From NCBI GenBank assembly GCA_951799445.1, contig OX637296.1, forward strand, positions 7,378,001-7,442,000: 64,000 nt of DNA, written 5' to 3'. Below are positions 22,297 through 34,251 of this stretch, one piece after another. The stretch is from Pseudisothecium myosuroides (Eukaryota > Streptophyta > Bryopsida > Hypnales > Lembophyllaceae). Within the stretch, counting starts at the first letter, position 1. Every line of letters begins with the position of its first letter. The translations under genes and the position numbers were made by a program. The notes beneath the pieces are model-generated. The model saw nothing but the letters and a program-made list of their open reading frames with translations, was not told where the DNA came from and did no database searches.

Positions 22297-24199
22297 CCTC
22301 TCAGATATAGTTGAAAATTGCTGGATAATTGATCAAGTTGTCGCTGAACTAGAAAGCGAAAACTTTCTCAAACGTCCTCCCCGCAGACTAGGCTCCATGG
22401 CCGTTCCCAATTCTGATTTGACAAACAATAATTAAAAACTGGGATTGGAATGCATACTAATAAATATACATCAGCTGAAGAACATGGCTTTGAGTCAAAG
22501 TACCTGAACAAAATAGTCAGCTTTGGGTCGGGCACATTCCATCTCATACAAATGAAAAGCATCGCACAAATTTAAAAAAATTCACAACCTACCCTAACGC
22601 AACACCACTTTGACCAAGATGCATCGAACCTCACAAGTCGTCATGCTCTCCACCCCAACCCTCAAGAGCTACAGTATGCATTTCATCTCTGAATTGAAAG
22701 ACTTCTCTGAGAAGATGCTATCATCCCCATTTGTCAAGCACTTCCATTCCCAGTAGAACATCCTCTGATCCATCAACAAGAACTCAGAAGAAGATCATTG
22801 CAGAACTGCACGCACTTACATGATTCTCGGGTACTGATATCAGACCTGAACACCTACACCCTCGATCAATGGCTGCAAATTAAGTGCGACTAACTTACGC
22901 CTAGCTTCTTTCGATGCTCGATTATTACCAGCGCTTCCTTGAGCTCTCAGCATCGAGAAGGTGCACTCCCTTTGTCCTGGCAGATCGATCTGGGATGAAG
23001 AGCTGATGGAGCAAAGCAGCTTTGAGAATAAGATTCACACTCTTCTTTCACATCGAACGAGGAAACCTGGGACAAGCACTGCAACAACAACTCACAAATG
23101 AATATAAGTTAAGCTGCTCTTGTGCATGCATCTCGGAGAGGGCTTCAGTTTTTCGGTAAGCCCCAGAGAGCGGAGACGTCACCTCAATCGACAAGCATCC
23201 GCACGACCCACAAGTCGAAATTCGCAGGCTAGGGGAGCCTGAATCCGGCCTTCGCGAGCGGCAGCAGCAGCCACTGCGTTCCTCGAGAATGCACCGTCCA
23301 AGTGCGTGGAGTAGTGACGTCGGAGAACAAGGAAAGGGTTCCCTTGGCTCTCTCGGGAAGCTCGGCGTGCAAAGGATGGCACCACCAGTCCACCACTGCC
23401 ACAGTAATGCGTCCGCAAATAGTCTTCCCTGTTCTCGCCCTCGGTTCGGCTAACCTGGAAGTGAATCTCGAGGCCTCTCCGCCTCTACAGTACCCATTAG
23501 AGAAAATCTGGGCCTTCCACAGCCCTCCGAGGATCTTGAAATTTACTTTTTTTTTGCAAAAAAATTAGTTTTTCCCTTATTTCCGCGCAGCAGTTTCTGC
23601 TGCGACAGTGGCGCAGAAAACGAAATATACGAGTAAAATTTTAATTTTTTTTTAGCCTTAAAAAAATATTTAAAAATTTAAAAATTTTAATTTTAAAATA
23701 AAATAAAAATAAATTCCGATTTATGACCGTTTCAACGAGCAGTCTGCTCACCGAGGGACAGTTCTGCAATGACAGGCCAAGCATTTTAATAGCTTGGCAT
23801 GTCACTACGGAGCAGCCCTCCGGAGGGCTGGTTTTTTCTCTAATGCCTACGTGAAGGTCAGATTCGGACATAAATTAAGTATTTTTGGGATGTCTAAATT
23901 ATAGAAAATATTACAAGTGAAAATTTTGGAAGATTACAAGTGAATTTCTGGAATATCCTAGAATATACCACTTGCTGAACCCATCTGCGCGCCAAAAGTA
24001 AAGTTTTCCGGCACTCAGATGCTGGTTCAAACTTTCACGTACAGTACTACTAATTGATCCAAAGAACAAACTTTCAAGGCAACTTCTGGCCGGCGTTGGA
24101 AGTTGCATATTATTTCAAATAATAGAGTTAATCGTAAAGTGTGTGCGAGGCAGGACCAGGAGCCGGAATTTACAAAAAAGATAGGACCAAGTTCCCTCG
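22297..24199. other. Spacer; possible leader region of the F-box transcript
   Basis: There is an open minus-strand frame at 23418-23179 (MRTHYCGSGGLVVPSFARRA, Arg/Ala-rich and presequence-like) with a possible donor AG|GTGACG, but no supporting downstream exon. The remainder is AT-rich without recognisable genes. It could be a 5' leader of the minus-strand F-box gene. Confidence 0.25.
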
Positions 24200-24224
24200 A
24201 GCACCCAAATTGAGGTTTAATTGA

Positions 24225-24719
24225 AGGCCGGTTTACACCAAGGTTGGACCAGAGGTTTTCTTGAATTATCAAAGCAGGGATTGGTGGAGAGATTGGTGTG
24301 GTCCAAGTTGGGTTTACACTTTGGCCATGGCCCATGCCATTTTTCATGGATGAAAAGTTTACTTGGAATCCTACATGGCCAAAACAAATAATGTTTTGTT
24401 GATTTCTAGGAGCTTTTTTCTTGACCACCTCTTTGAGGTAGGCCTAACGGAATTCTAGGAAACCATGGCATGCTAAAACCTCACAACTATAGATTTTTTC
24501 TACTTAATTGATCTTGCGGTTGACAATGTTGAATCTAATAATAAATAGATATGACCTAGCTATAGTCTCTCTTAGGTTTACATCAAGACCAAGCAAAGTG
24601 GCAGTACTATTTTCTATCTTGGGCTCTTGCTTTGGCATGGTCACATGACTCACATCTAACAAAGTGAGGTGCCCTGGAATACTTATGGTCCTTGGTCTAG
24701 CCTTGGTGTAAACTGGCCC
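24225..24719. mobile_element. 495-bp Harbinger-like MITE (GGCC.GTTTACACC ends)
   Basis: The inverted ends AGGCCGGTTTACACCAAGG and GGGCCAGTTTACACCAAGG are flanked by TGA (24222-24224 and 24720-24722). The unbroken palindrome arm at 25690-25700 shows the pre-insertion sequence AATTGAGTTTGG, confirming a 3-bp duplication. Confidence 0.8.
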
Positions 24720-24755
24720 TGAGTTTGGTATCATGTTTGTTTTGTTCTATTCTTA

Positions 24756-25504
24756 GGGCCGCTTCACACTATGCCCGAAGTTCGAGAGTCCATTGGTTCC
24801 TACCAATCAAAATCCAGAAAATCAAGACTTTGGACTCAGGATCCTTCACACTACGCCCGAAGATCCAAAGTCCGTCGCCCTCAAAACTGCCTACATGGCA
24901 GCAAATGCCTACATGGCAATGGCCTTGCGACAGACTCTCGACCGTAGTTTGGGTCAGCCAAAAACGGCAATCCAAACTATGGTCAAGATTTCGTCAAGTT
25001 TTTTTCAAAAAAATGTCAAAAATGACAAGATTACAGCCGTTAGATTAGACTAGATTTGTAGTTTTGGCAGTAGGTAGGTAGTAGTACACCCCTTTTGTTA
25101 TTTGTTATTTGTTGGGGTTTGAAACCTAGTCTCCACCATTACAATGGAGAGCCTTTGCATTCAATGAACCTACTTCCCTTCAATGACCAATCCCACCCTT
25201 TTATTCTATTTCTACCCTTCATATTCTTTGTTTGATGAGAAGAACATGTGCTGTGATTTTTTTTTACTAGGCCATTTTGGACTCCTTTCTCATGTTTTTT
25301 TATCTTTTACTTGAAAAAATTGACACACGGGTGAGGTTAGGACTTTGGGCTTGGTCTTTGGAGGCTTCACACTATGGCTAGCCAAGGGCTCCAATTCCTA
25401 AATTTCAGGGCCTATTTATTGCCCATTTCTTTGGACTCTCACCAAAGTTTGGACTCTCACTTCCATGGACTCTTGACTTGGTTGAGCATAGTGTGAAGCC
25501 GCCC
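24756..25504. mobile_element. 749-bp PIF/Harbinger-like MITE (GGGC.GCTTCACAC ends)
   Basis: The inverted ends GGGCCGCTTCACACTATGC and GGGCGGCTTCACACTATGC are flanked by TTA (24753-24755 and 25505-25507). The palindrome partner near 25655-25668 gives the empty site TTCTTAGTTGAACC. A TTA target and GGG-starting ends match PIF/Harbinger. The end motif recurs inside the element at about 24847 and 25365. Confidence 0.85.
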
Positions 25505-25736
25505 TTAGTTAAACCTTCCTCTAATACAGGTTCACAAACACAAGACAACTTTGCGATTAACTCTATTGTAAACTTCATTTGGTCCTAATTTTTTATTTCA
25601 CAGTAGAGTTAATCGCAAAGTTGTCTTGTATTTGTGAACTTGTTTTAGAGGAAGGTTCAACTAAGAATAGAACAAAACAAACATGGCACCAAACTCAATT
25701 AGACCTCAATTTGGGTGCTTGAGGGAGTTTTATTAG

Positions 25737-28200
25737 TCTGTGCCATTGCCACAGCCAAAATAAAAATAATGTAATTTTTTCTAATTTTTTTTAAATCGAA
25801 AAGAACTCAAAAATCCATATTTTTCCCACTATAGGTCAAAACGCCGTGAAACAAAGCCCATGCATCCCTCTTCACCAAGAGCTTCCAACGGTACCAAAAA
25901 TATGACCAATTGACATACGAGTGATTGCATGAAACACCTGTACTATTTTCCGTCACATGTTGCGTTTTGATTTGTTTTTTGGCCATAACTTTTGCATTCT
26001 AGATCCAAACAACTCAAAACTTGTAGACAAGGTGCTTATGACTATTATAAGCCTTCTCTAATTTTTTGGAATTTTTCAAAAAAAATTACTATTTAAAAAT
26101 GGCCCCCAATTTTATGTCACATAATTCAATTTGGGGTTTTTTAGTACTATTTACTACCCAAAAAAACAAATTTAGAGCCAAAATTTGGAGGAGATGGTCT
26201 TCTAGTAGACTTGTAGCTACTTTACAAAGGAATTCTAAGCTTAATTAATTTTATGTGGTATAGAAGTCTACAAAGTGAGCTTCATTCAGCTTGCATTTTG
26301 AAACATGTAAAGTATATTTTTGGTGGTTCTTTTGGTGAATGACCATCTCCATAGAGTTGTTGCAAATGGCCAATTTTTATTTTATTTATTAAAAAAAAAT
26401 CTATTTTTTACTAATTAAAACATCAAAGTATGTATTTTCTTGAGATTTGGCACTTTTCTAGTTCTCCTATTTAGAGAATTTTTCTATGATTTTCCTTTGG
26501 TAGTTACCTTCTTCTTATAGGTGTATACATTGATCATTTTTTTTTTAAATTTAAAAATTGATTTTCTAATTTTAAAGTACTCCAGAAAAAAAGCATGAGT
26601 ACTGAAAACGCAACAAAATCGGCAAGTGTTTAGTGCAATCACCCATACGGTATAAAAGATACATAATTCAGCATAATTTAATAATTTTTAAAATCCAAAA
26701 ATTCCTCAAAAATCTATAATTTTCACATTACATGTCCAGAGGCCACAAAACAAAGCCCATGCGCCGAGGGCTTTCCGACAATATCAAGTACTCTACTGAA
26801 GGGCACACGGTCTTGGAGATCTCAATGTAACAAACAAAACAAACAAATCAAACAAACGACCTAACTTAAGGTATGGATAGCTTGGCCATAACACGATTTC
26901 TAATCAGGCACACTTGATCAATGGCTAAAAATGGTATTGTATAACTTAAAGTAGAATAGCCTATGACCAACTAGCTTTGCAATCTGGCTATCTTATACAG
27001 TGTGCTGATTATTGCCTGTATTTTTGTAGAGAAAAAATTAGTAGAATACAAGTGGAATCATTTTAATTTGATAAAAAATTGAATTAATATGAATTTTCAA
27101 ACCAAAAATTTAAACCATTAGTAGATGGGGGGCATGACCATCCTTAAAAAGTTCAAAATCAGTGACCTACCATCCTAATTCCGTTTCATGAGTGTTATAA
27201 ACAAGTTCAACATTCTAAAAGCACATCTTTTATTGTCTAAAAATAAATTGATTCTAACAAGTATTTCTCCACAATATTGTCCATCTAAACTAAAATTTCT
27301 TGAACCACATTTAAATTAACCTTAAATTGTGCATAAATAGGCATGAACTTGGTGTCATTTTTTGACAAAAGCCCCCAATTACTTGTCTGGAGTACATAAC
27401 TTACATACTCTACGGAATTAGGTGGGAGACTGGCGCAATTGGGAGGATCATGTATAGTCTGTAGATGACGGAATTGGGTGGCTGACGGTATTGGATTGAT
27501 TGATTTTAATCAATGGTAGGGCTTTTGTGGCAACACCTCACATCAATTCCTTTCATGAAGACTAGTATGCTCTATGCTATTGCTATAGTCACAATAAAAC
27601 TAAAAATAATATTCTAATTTTTTAATTCATAAAAGCTTTGAAATTTAATGACTTTCACACTACAGGTCAAAATACTGCAAAATAAAGCATGTGCACCATT
27701 CTTCATGGAGAACTTTTTGATGGTACTAAAAATGCGATCGGAGAATACACAGTCCAATAGATCTCACTATAAAAAAACAAATAGCCTAGTGTGCCTTGTG
27801 CTATTGCCACAACCAAAGTAAAAATAAAAGTAATTTAAAAAAATTATTATTATTATTCAAAATTCAATAACTTTCACACTCTAGGTCGAAACGCCACAAA
27901 ACAAAGTCATTGCACCCCTTCTAGCAAAGAGCTTTCTAATGGTACCAAGATCGTGACCAATTGATGCACGATCCAAAAGATACATAATTTAGCATAATTT
28001 AGTATAATTTAAGATCTGAAAATAACTCAAAAATCCACAACTTTCACACCAAAGGTTGGAACGCCACAAAACAAAGCCTATGCACCCGTCCTTGCCAAGG
28101 GCTTTCCGGTGGTACCACACATGTGACCCGGGAACACATGGTCTAAGAGATTTCATCATAACAAACAAAACAAAATAAACAACCTAACTTAAGGTATGGA
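25737..28200. repeat. Dispersed array of a block related by 'GCCACAAAACAAAGCC' text
   Basis: At least five copies of a block of roughly 130 bp occur at about 25830, 26730, 27655, 27870 and 28040: CTTTCACAC..AGGTC.AAACGCCACAAAACAAAGCC, then CCAAGAGCTTTCC and GGTACCA. Three are preceded by GCCATTGCCACAGCCAAA-like text. Two end in the shared CCTAACTTAAGGTATGGAT (26858, 28181). Coding capacity is absent. The unit may be a degenerate element that spread locally. Confidence 0.6.
25919..26644. mobile_element. 726-bp MITE with GGGTGATTGC ends, copy in repeat array
   Basis: The left end is GAGTGATTGCATGAAACACC; the right end in inverse form is GGGTGATTGCACTAAACACT. The 4-bp ATAC repeat flanks both sides (25915-25918 and 26645-26648). 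It shares internal text (TGGCCATAACTTTTGCAT, TTGCCCCCAATT-like) with 31828-32572. Confidence 0.75.
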
Positions 28201-28466
28201 TGAGTTGTGAAAATGCAATGGAGTAGCATGATAATGCTCATTGCTTGTTCAACTTTTTTTTTCTTTCCATTTTTTATTAGCTCTTCAAAAATTCAATTGA
28301 AGCAACCAATTCTGAAAGCTATTGCTTAATGTTTTAGTAGTTGCAATATTTAATTTTTTTGAAAAATTGGCAACAAATTTCTGTTGTTGATTTTTGGCTG
28401 AAAAAGTATGTTGTCACCTTGACAATTTTTATAGGCTTCTAGTTAAACCAAAAGGTTGAAGCAATA

Positions 28467-28693
28467 AGGTAGGAATACCATGAATGGTTACTGGACCTTA
28501 AATGGTGAGAATGTCAATGCTCTCGTCATTTTAAGGCATAAGTGTATCCAGCTCTAAAGTACATGCCTTATTTTTTGAATTCCAAAAAATAAGACATGTA
28601 CTTTAGAGCTAGTTACACTTATGCCTTGAAATGACAAGAGCATTGACATTCTAATAGTTTAGGGTCCACTAAATGTTCATGGTATTCTTGCCT
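28467..28693. mobile_element. 227-bp near-perfect foldback MITE (TA-flanked)
   Basis: The ends AGGTAGGAATACCATG and AGGCAAGAATACCATG are flanked by TA (28465-28466, 28694-28695). The arms are about 110 bp each and complementary almost throughout, with a loop of a few bases near 28578. The ends resemble the AGGTA...CACC family in this window. Confidence 0.85.
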
Positions 28694-28959
28694 TAGAGGT
28701 ACTCAAATAGTCATAATGTATTTTGGATTTGTAGGTGATCTTTGATCTGCAATGAACTCATGTCATTTCTTTTATAAGATTGTTTTCATTTGAATTCTTA
28801 TTCAACTTTGACCTGTATCTAGTTGCTTATGATACCTCCATGGGTGCTAAATTATGTTTGTTGCATTGTTATTAATTTTTTGCAATTGGTTGTTGTTTTT
28901 TTGTCTAAATTCAATTAATTTTGATTATGCTAGGCACTCACACTAAAATTTATAGTAAA

Positions 28960-30197
28960 CCCTTGAAGGACCAAATTGTTTTTAGGCCCAAAAAATGGTT
29001 GTAATGTTGTAATAAACAATCTACATCTTATGAAATTGAGTTCAAAACAAAACTTCAAAGTTTGTTTTCGGATAGAGATTCTATAATTGCCTTTTCATTC
29101 TAAAACTCCTCATAACATTCATCTTGTTGATCAAAATAGAATGATTAAAATATTTTTGAGTACATATAAATATAGAAAACTAATTTCAAATTTTTATTTT
29201 GGAAAAAAGTGATTTTTTCAAAACTAGCCGATTTGCCTGGGTTTTCAAAAGAAACTACATATTATACAAATGTATTTTAACCATGTAGTCAAATGTTACA
29301 ACTACCCATACCACAAAAAATTTAGCTAAATATCATTAATTTACACCGCTCTATAGTATAAAAAATCCTAAATTGTTGCTCCTAAAGCGCCTTAAAGCTA
29401 CTCCTTGACTAAATGTTTTGTGAAAATTTCAAAAGAAAAAAATTAAAATTACATTGAAAACTTTGTATTGCCAAAAAAACGTACTTCAAGAATTTAGGAT
29501 TTAAAGAATAGTTTTTAGTAAATGATATATTTTCACTAAAAAAAATTCAGAGAAATAGAATAAAAATTTCAAAAATGAACCATACACATGAAAAATCCCA
29601 ATTCTTTGTTGAAATCATCTCTTAAATTAAAAGCAAATTGTGTTACAATTTCATCCATTACTTTCTCACAATATGATTAAAGCTTTTGATATTGCTGCAT
29701 TGTAAAAGATTTTGTTATGTTTATTGACAATAAGAAGAAAAAACTATATATCTTTAGTTTTAGACAAAATAATGCTTAGGCAATTAGGAGTTACCATAAT
29801 GACATCAATCTAACCAATTACATTTAGTTACCTTAACTCCTAAAGGACCAATTCCACTATCATATGGTAAACCTTTGTTTTGAGTTCAATTTAATCTCTG
29901 CAATCATATTCAAATTTCAATGTAATATATTTGTTATATGAGAGTGTATTAATATTTGTCAATGTCAATGTCAATATGAGAAATCTAATTAATTTGAAAA
30001 AATTCAAGAGGTAAAAGTAGCCTTGAAAAATAGTGTTAAAACTTTTCAAGCTAGGAAGTGTTATCTTTCTTTTACACCCAAAACACCCTAACTTGTCAAA
30101 TAAATACTTTTTCAGTAGAATTTTATTTTTAAGAATGCTCTTTGAATTTTGAAAAAAACAAATTATTGTGATTTTGTAAAGTGCAACATATACTTAA
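28960..30197. other. Spacer with decayed TTAA-family fragments
   Basis: Left-type termini occur at about 28962 (CCCTTGAAGGACC) and 29835 (TTAACTCCTAAAGGACC). The segment after 28965 matches 50283-50580. No gene was seen and matching right ends were not identified. Confidence 0.5.
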
Positions 30198-30313
30198 CCC
30201 TAGTAGGACATTAAGGCCAAAAAGTGTCCGATGGATGACTTTCAAGATTATTGTAGTGATGAAAATGCACATATTGGCAAGGTACTTTTGCAGGAGGTCT
30301 TGTCCTTTTGGGG
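30198..30313. mobile_element. 116-bp TTAA-flanked miniature element
   Basis: The inverted ends CCCTAGTAGGACA and CCCCAAAAGGACA are flanked by TTAA (30194-30197 and 30314-30317). It is the shortest member of the TTAA family in the window. Confidence 0.65.
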
Positions 30314-31611
30314 TTAAAATTATATCAATTAGATAATATATTACAATAGTGTGGGATTTTGACCAAAAATGCATGTTAGAATCAAAATCAATATTTTGTG
30401 ATTTAAACTTCAAGATCATTTTTAAGGGAGAAAATTCAAATAAAATATATACTCTATTGTATTATTTGGTTTTTAATACATGGACCTTTTGCCATTTTGG
30501 TTCTAATAATTCATTGAATTTTTGAGTTTTCTTATAGTTTTGAAATGAAAATATATTAGAAAGATAACTCCTTTGGTGTCATTTTCTAAATTCAAATCAA
30601 AACCAACAATGAATACTTTGAAAGTTACAATCAAGTTTGTCTAAAATATATCCACTTTTTGGGTGAGGACACATTTAGGGTTAATGACATTGTTTGGTGG
30701 TGGAAATAAGGTTTAGAATGAACACCCTTACTATGAAATATGCATAATGACATGCCACTAGTTTATTATACATATCGTAATTGATGGTTTCTTTAAATAA
30801 GCATCTAAAGCTGCATGCACTAAGAGGACAAGTTTATAAGTGATATGTGATATGAACAAAATGAACAAATTCAAATTCCAAATTAAGCAAGAGGACAATG
30901 GGTAGACAGATAGGTGAGGTCCGTAGACACATGGGGAGCCTATTGGTAAGGTTGGCTCAAAGCGTTGTAGCTCAAGCGTAATTGCAATGTCTACAATGCT
31001 CAACTACTTGAGACAACTTAATACAAAAGTACATCCATTGGCATTTGTGTCCACAAACAACACATCCTACTGCAACAAACTCATTTTACGGGTGGGGAGA
31101 ACAGGTCTTTTAAATATTTTGTCAAAAGTTCATGCCCAATTCAATATAGAGTTGTACATGGATATCTATAGAGTCTGAGAGTTAGATGTCCAACCTCAAC
31201 TACAATATCCATTGGGTGGAAAAAGAAAAAATCATTATCCTCAACAAGTTTGCATTTACATTATTTAGCTACCCAAAGAACACAAGGTGAACAATTCACA
31301 TAGACATGCGTAGTATCAAAGTCACACCATGCTCTGCAAAGTTTATGTGACAAAGCTGAAATAGAGCACAGGCTTAATTACAGTTTGTTCATTAGGACAC
31401 ACACAATCCACTATAGAACAACATTTCAAAGACTTTGACCCATCGAAGTCTCGTAAGCATGTGTCCCTCAGCAAAGTCACACACATGGAGTTTGGCTTCC
31501 CCTTTACTGTACATTTGAAATGGTTGTCGCTACATTGAAAGCACTTCCATTTGAAAGCAAGACTCAAAATGGAACCACATGCAGGTGCTGCTTTGGTACC
31601 AGAAACTTATA

Positions 31612-31822
31612 TAATAGAACCTCTCTTAGTGCATAGTCTTGGCACTATGCACTAAGAGAGGTTTTATGCAGTTGTACAGGTGCAGTATTGACCACTGGCT
31701 AACGTGGTCTCTAACTACAGGACCTCCAAATATTGTTCAAAAATAAATGCTTCAAATTAAGTATGAACTCTCTTACTACATATTATGCACTAAGAAAGTA
31801 TGCAATTAGAGAGGTTCTATTG
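31612..31822. mobile_element. 211-bp pogo/Tigger-like MITE, copy 2 (inside F-box pseudogene)
   Basis: The ends TAATAGAACCTCTCTTAGTG and CAATAGAACCTCTCTAATTG are flanked by TA (31610-31611 and 31823-31824). Its reverse complement aligns along its length with 17906-18113, including internal CATAATATGTAGTAAGAGAG and CACGTTAG.CA. Confidence 0.88.
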
Positions 31823-31827
31823 TACCT

Positions 31828-32572
31828 GGGTGATTGCAAGAAACATTGTCCTATTTTTTGTCCCCTTGCCCTTGGACACGTGGGTTCTTGCTTATAACTT
31901 TTGCATCGTTTGTTTGTTTGGCTTGCAATTTTGAAAAGAAGGTAGATGTGGTAGTTGCGGACATTAATTAATTTTTTTAATTTAAAAAAAATTAGTTCAA
32001 TATTTTTAACTTGCCCCCAATTGGGTGTCTACTTTGACCATTTTGGAGGTTTTTAGTCCCAATTTTGACCCAAAAATGAAAATTTGAAGCCACAAATTGG
32101 ATATGTTGGAGGTCCACTAACGTTACAAATACCAACCAAAGCATTTTTGAAAATAGCGATTTGTCAATTGCACACATGGGGTCAAAGTGATCTTCCTTTG
32201 GGCGAAGGCTACAAAGAGGGAAAAAATTTCTTTCATGATTTTTTTAGTGCAATGCAAGCACAATCTTCTCTAGCAAAATGAATTTTTTAATGAATTTTTT
32301 TTGAATTTTTTTTGAATTACTAAAAATGAAAAACTCCACAAATCCCTTTTCTGCTATTTTCTGCTACCAATGACTTTTGTAGTACTCCATAGTAGTCTGT
32401 AGTACTGCATAATATAGCATAGTATAGATCTACAAGCACCTTGAATCAACGGTTTAGATTTGCCAAGGTGTTGCTAACACATAGTATTGCCAGTATTGCA
32501 TAGTATTGCTAGTCCTATGGCCAAAAAATGCAGTTTTGACGGAAAAACGTGAAGTATTTCTTGCAACTACCC
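31828..32572. mobile_element. 745-bp MITE with GGGTGATTGC ends (inside F-box pseudogene)
   Basis: The ends GGGTGATTGCAAGAAACA and GGGTAGTTGCAAGAAATA are flanked by a 4-bp repeat ACCT (31824-31827 and 32573-32576). The uninterrupted F-box paralogue (ATATCTCTATTGTAAG at 21654) shows the empty site. Confidence 0.85.
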
Positions 32573-32920
32573 ACCTCTATTGTAGGATAGCCTTTCATGT
32601 GTTTGCCTACAACCACCATCTTATAACACTTTGTTTCGGAGTCCACTTTCAATTGATGTAGGCAGCATGTAAATACATAATACAAGTAATGTATCTAGAG
32701 GAGGAAATTCATCTCATGTCAAGAAATTACAAAAAATGCACAGGGGATTGGCTTCAGTGCGTTTCCACATGGAGACAGAGCAGACCAATCCTCCGTCAAT
32801 TGCATCCATCGGCTGATCCATCCATTTTCAAAACTATCGAGATTCCTTATATACAAAGTCAGTATAGTAATATTGCGACTTGTGTTTGCTCAAATCCCAT
32901 ATTGTCATGAAGAAGTCACT

Positions 32921-34251
32921 TCTAAAGCCATCTACACCTCATCTTGAAAGAAGAGCAACCACTATAGGTGTTATAGTTTTTTAACATTTGTACAATATAA
33001 TAGTTTTTACAGCTTTTTATTGTAAATATTTGGGGTTTCAAAAAATGAGCCTTCCACAATGACTCAAATAATATGTAAAATAGAAATTATAAAAGAAACC
33101 ATAAGTAAAACCTGATAGTTTAAACTCATAAGAAAAAAAAGATTTGTTAAAGTTACAAATATTCAGCCTTCAATCAATTTTAGACGGATTTTTCAAATTT
33201 TTGTTTCAATGTTAATACAAAAATTACTAGTTGCTCTTTCTGTATATCTAACTAATCACATGGATGTGATCTACGGATCACATTTCAAGACAACTTATAT
33301 TTTTTAATTTAAGTTGAATACTTTATAAGTTTCAAAGTGACTACCTTTTATTCTTAACTCTTAAGCCATTAGGTATGCATTCCTTACAATGTTCAAATTA
33401 TAAGCATAAAAACACAACTAAAATTTGGGCTTTGTATGAAAAAATTATGAAGTTTCAAAATGATGATCATATGGGTGTACTCAAATTTTAACCTCCTATT
33501 CATTTAGTGTCTTGTCATGTTTTGTTGCAAGACTCTCTCACATTTGGGTACGACTCTCATTTAGGTGTACATGCTTAAATGTTACCTTCATGAAATTGTT
33601 TTGACTAAAAAATGAGGTTCAAGATGAACGTTCTTGCAATAACTTGCGTTGGGACTGCGTTGATTGTTTATACCTACTGTAAATGATTCCCTTATGGAGC
33701 ACTTGAACATTGAGATGACAAGCTTCTGTGATATGTGAAATGAACATGGAGAAGATAAATTTAGTCTGATATGATGCAACAATTCATAACTTCAATAATT
33801 CATAATGCACATAGATCAGTAATGCAGGATGCACATGAAATTTAATTTAATTCAAATATATAATTGTATAGTTTTTACACTAAAAGCATGGCATTGAAAC
33901 TTTACTCACACAGGAAACATAAAATGTACTATATATACATAAATATATATACAAAAAGCACAGAAAGATCATATTCCTTCATAGTATTGCATCAAAACTG
34001 CATGATGCAATTTGTTGATGTACTACATTTGTATTCAGGTTGTACTACCTATATTGCAGCAATTTTGAAGATTCAAGGCTTTGGGCTTTCCTGATGAAAT
34101 TGTGAAGCCAAAGTCAATGACATTGAAAACCTGAGTATCTACGAAGCTAGTTTGATGAATTGCGGGAGGTAACACCGACGTCTCTATTTCCTTTGACATC
34201 TGCCTTATTAGCAAGAACCCGTACTTAGCAACTTGGAAGCCTGCATTCGAT
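32921..34251. other. AT-rich spacer without recognisable genes
   Basis: No domain-like frame and no clear element ends. It lies between the truncated F-box pseudogene and the 3' end of the dioxygenase pseudogene. Confidence 0.5.

Larger units (their letters stand above)
24200..25735. mobile_element. Palindromic foldback element carrying two nested MITEs
   Basis: The right arm (25600-25735) reads in inverse order as TTGAGGTCTAATTGAGTTTGG, CATGTTTGTTTTGTTCTATTC and TTAGTTGAACCTTCCTC. The left arm has the same text broken at 24225 and 24756 by two insertions and resumes at 25505-25565. The loop is about 25566-25599. No coding capacity seen. Confidence 0.8.
30955..32920 (-). pseudogene. F-box gene pseudogene, N-terminus missing, split by two MITEs
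   Basis: Read on the minus strand, 32920-32577 matches the 21.66-21.99 kb part of the frameshifted F-box gene (plus-strand text CACCATCTTATAACACTTTG, GAGTCCACTTTCAATTGATG, TGCACAGGGGATTGGCTT). 31611-31340 matches its following part (frame with CGSILSLAFKWKCFQCSDNH against GFIFGITHSRWKYYDCYSTF). 31340-30955 matches the 3' flank. The F-box domain itself is absent. Elements 31612-31822 and 31828-32572 lie between adjacent codons of the ancestral gene, and several stops and shifts are present. Confidence 0.85.

Noticed and set aside
23179..23418. Minus-strand presequence-like frame
   Set aside because: A possible second exon gives a stop within about ten codons, so it is more likely a leader or chance frame.
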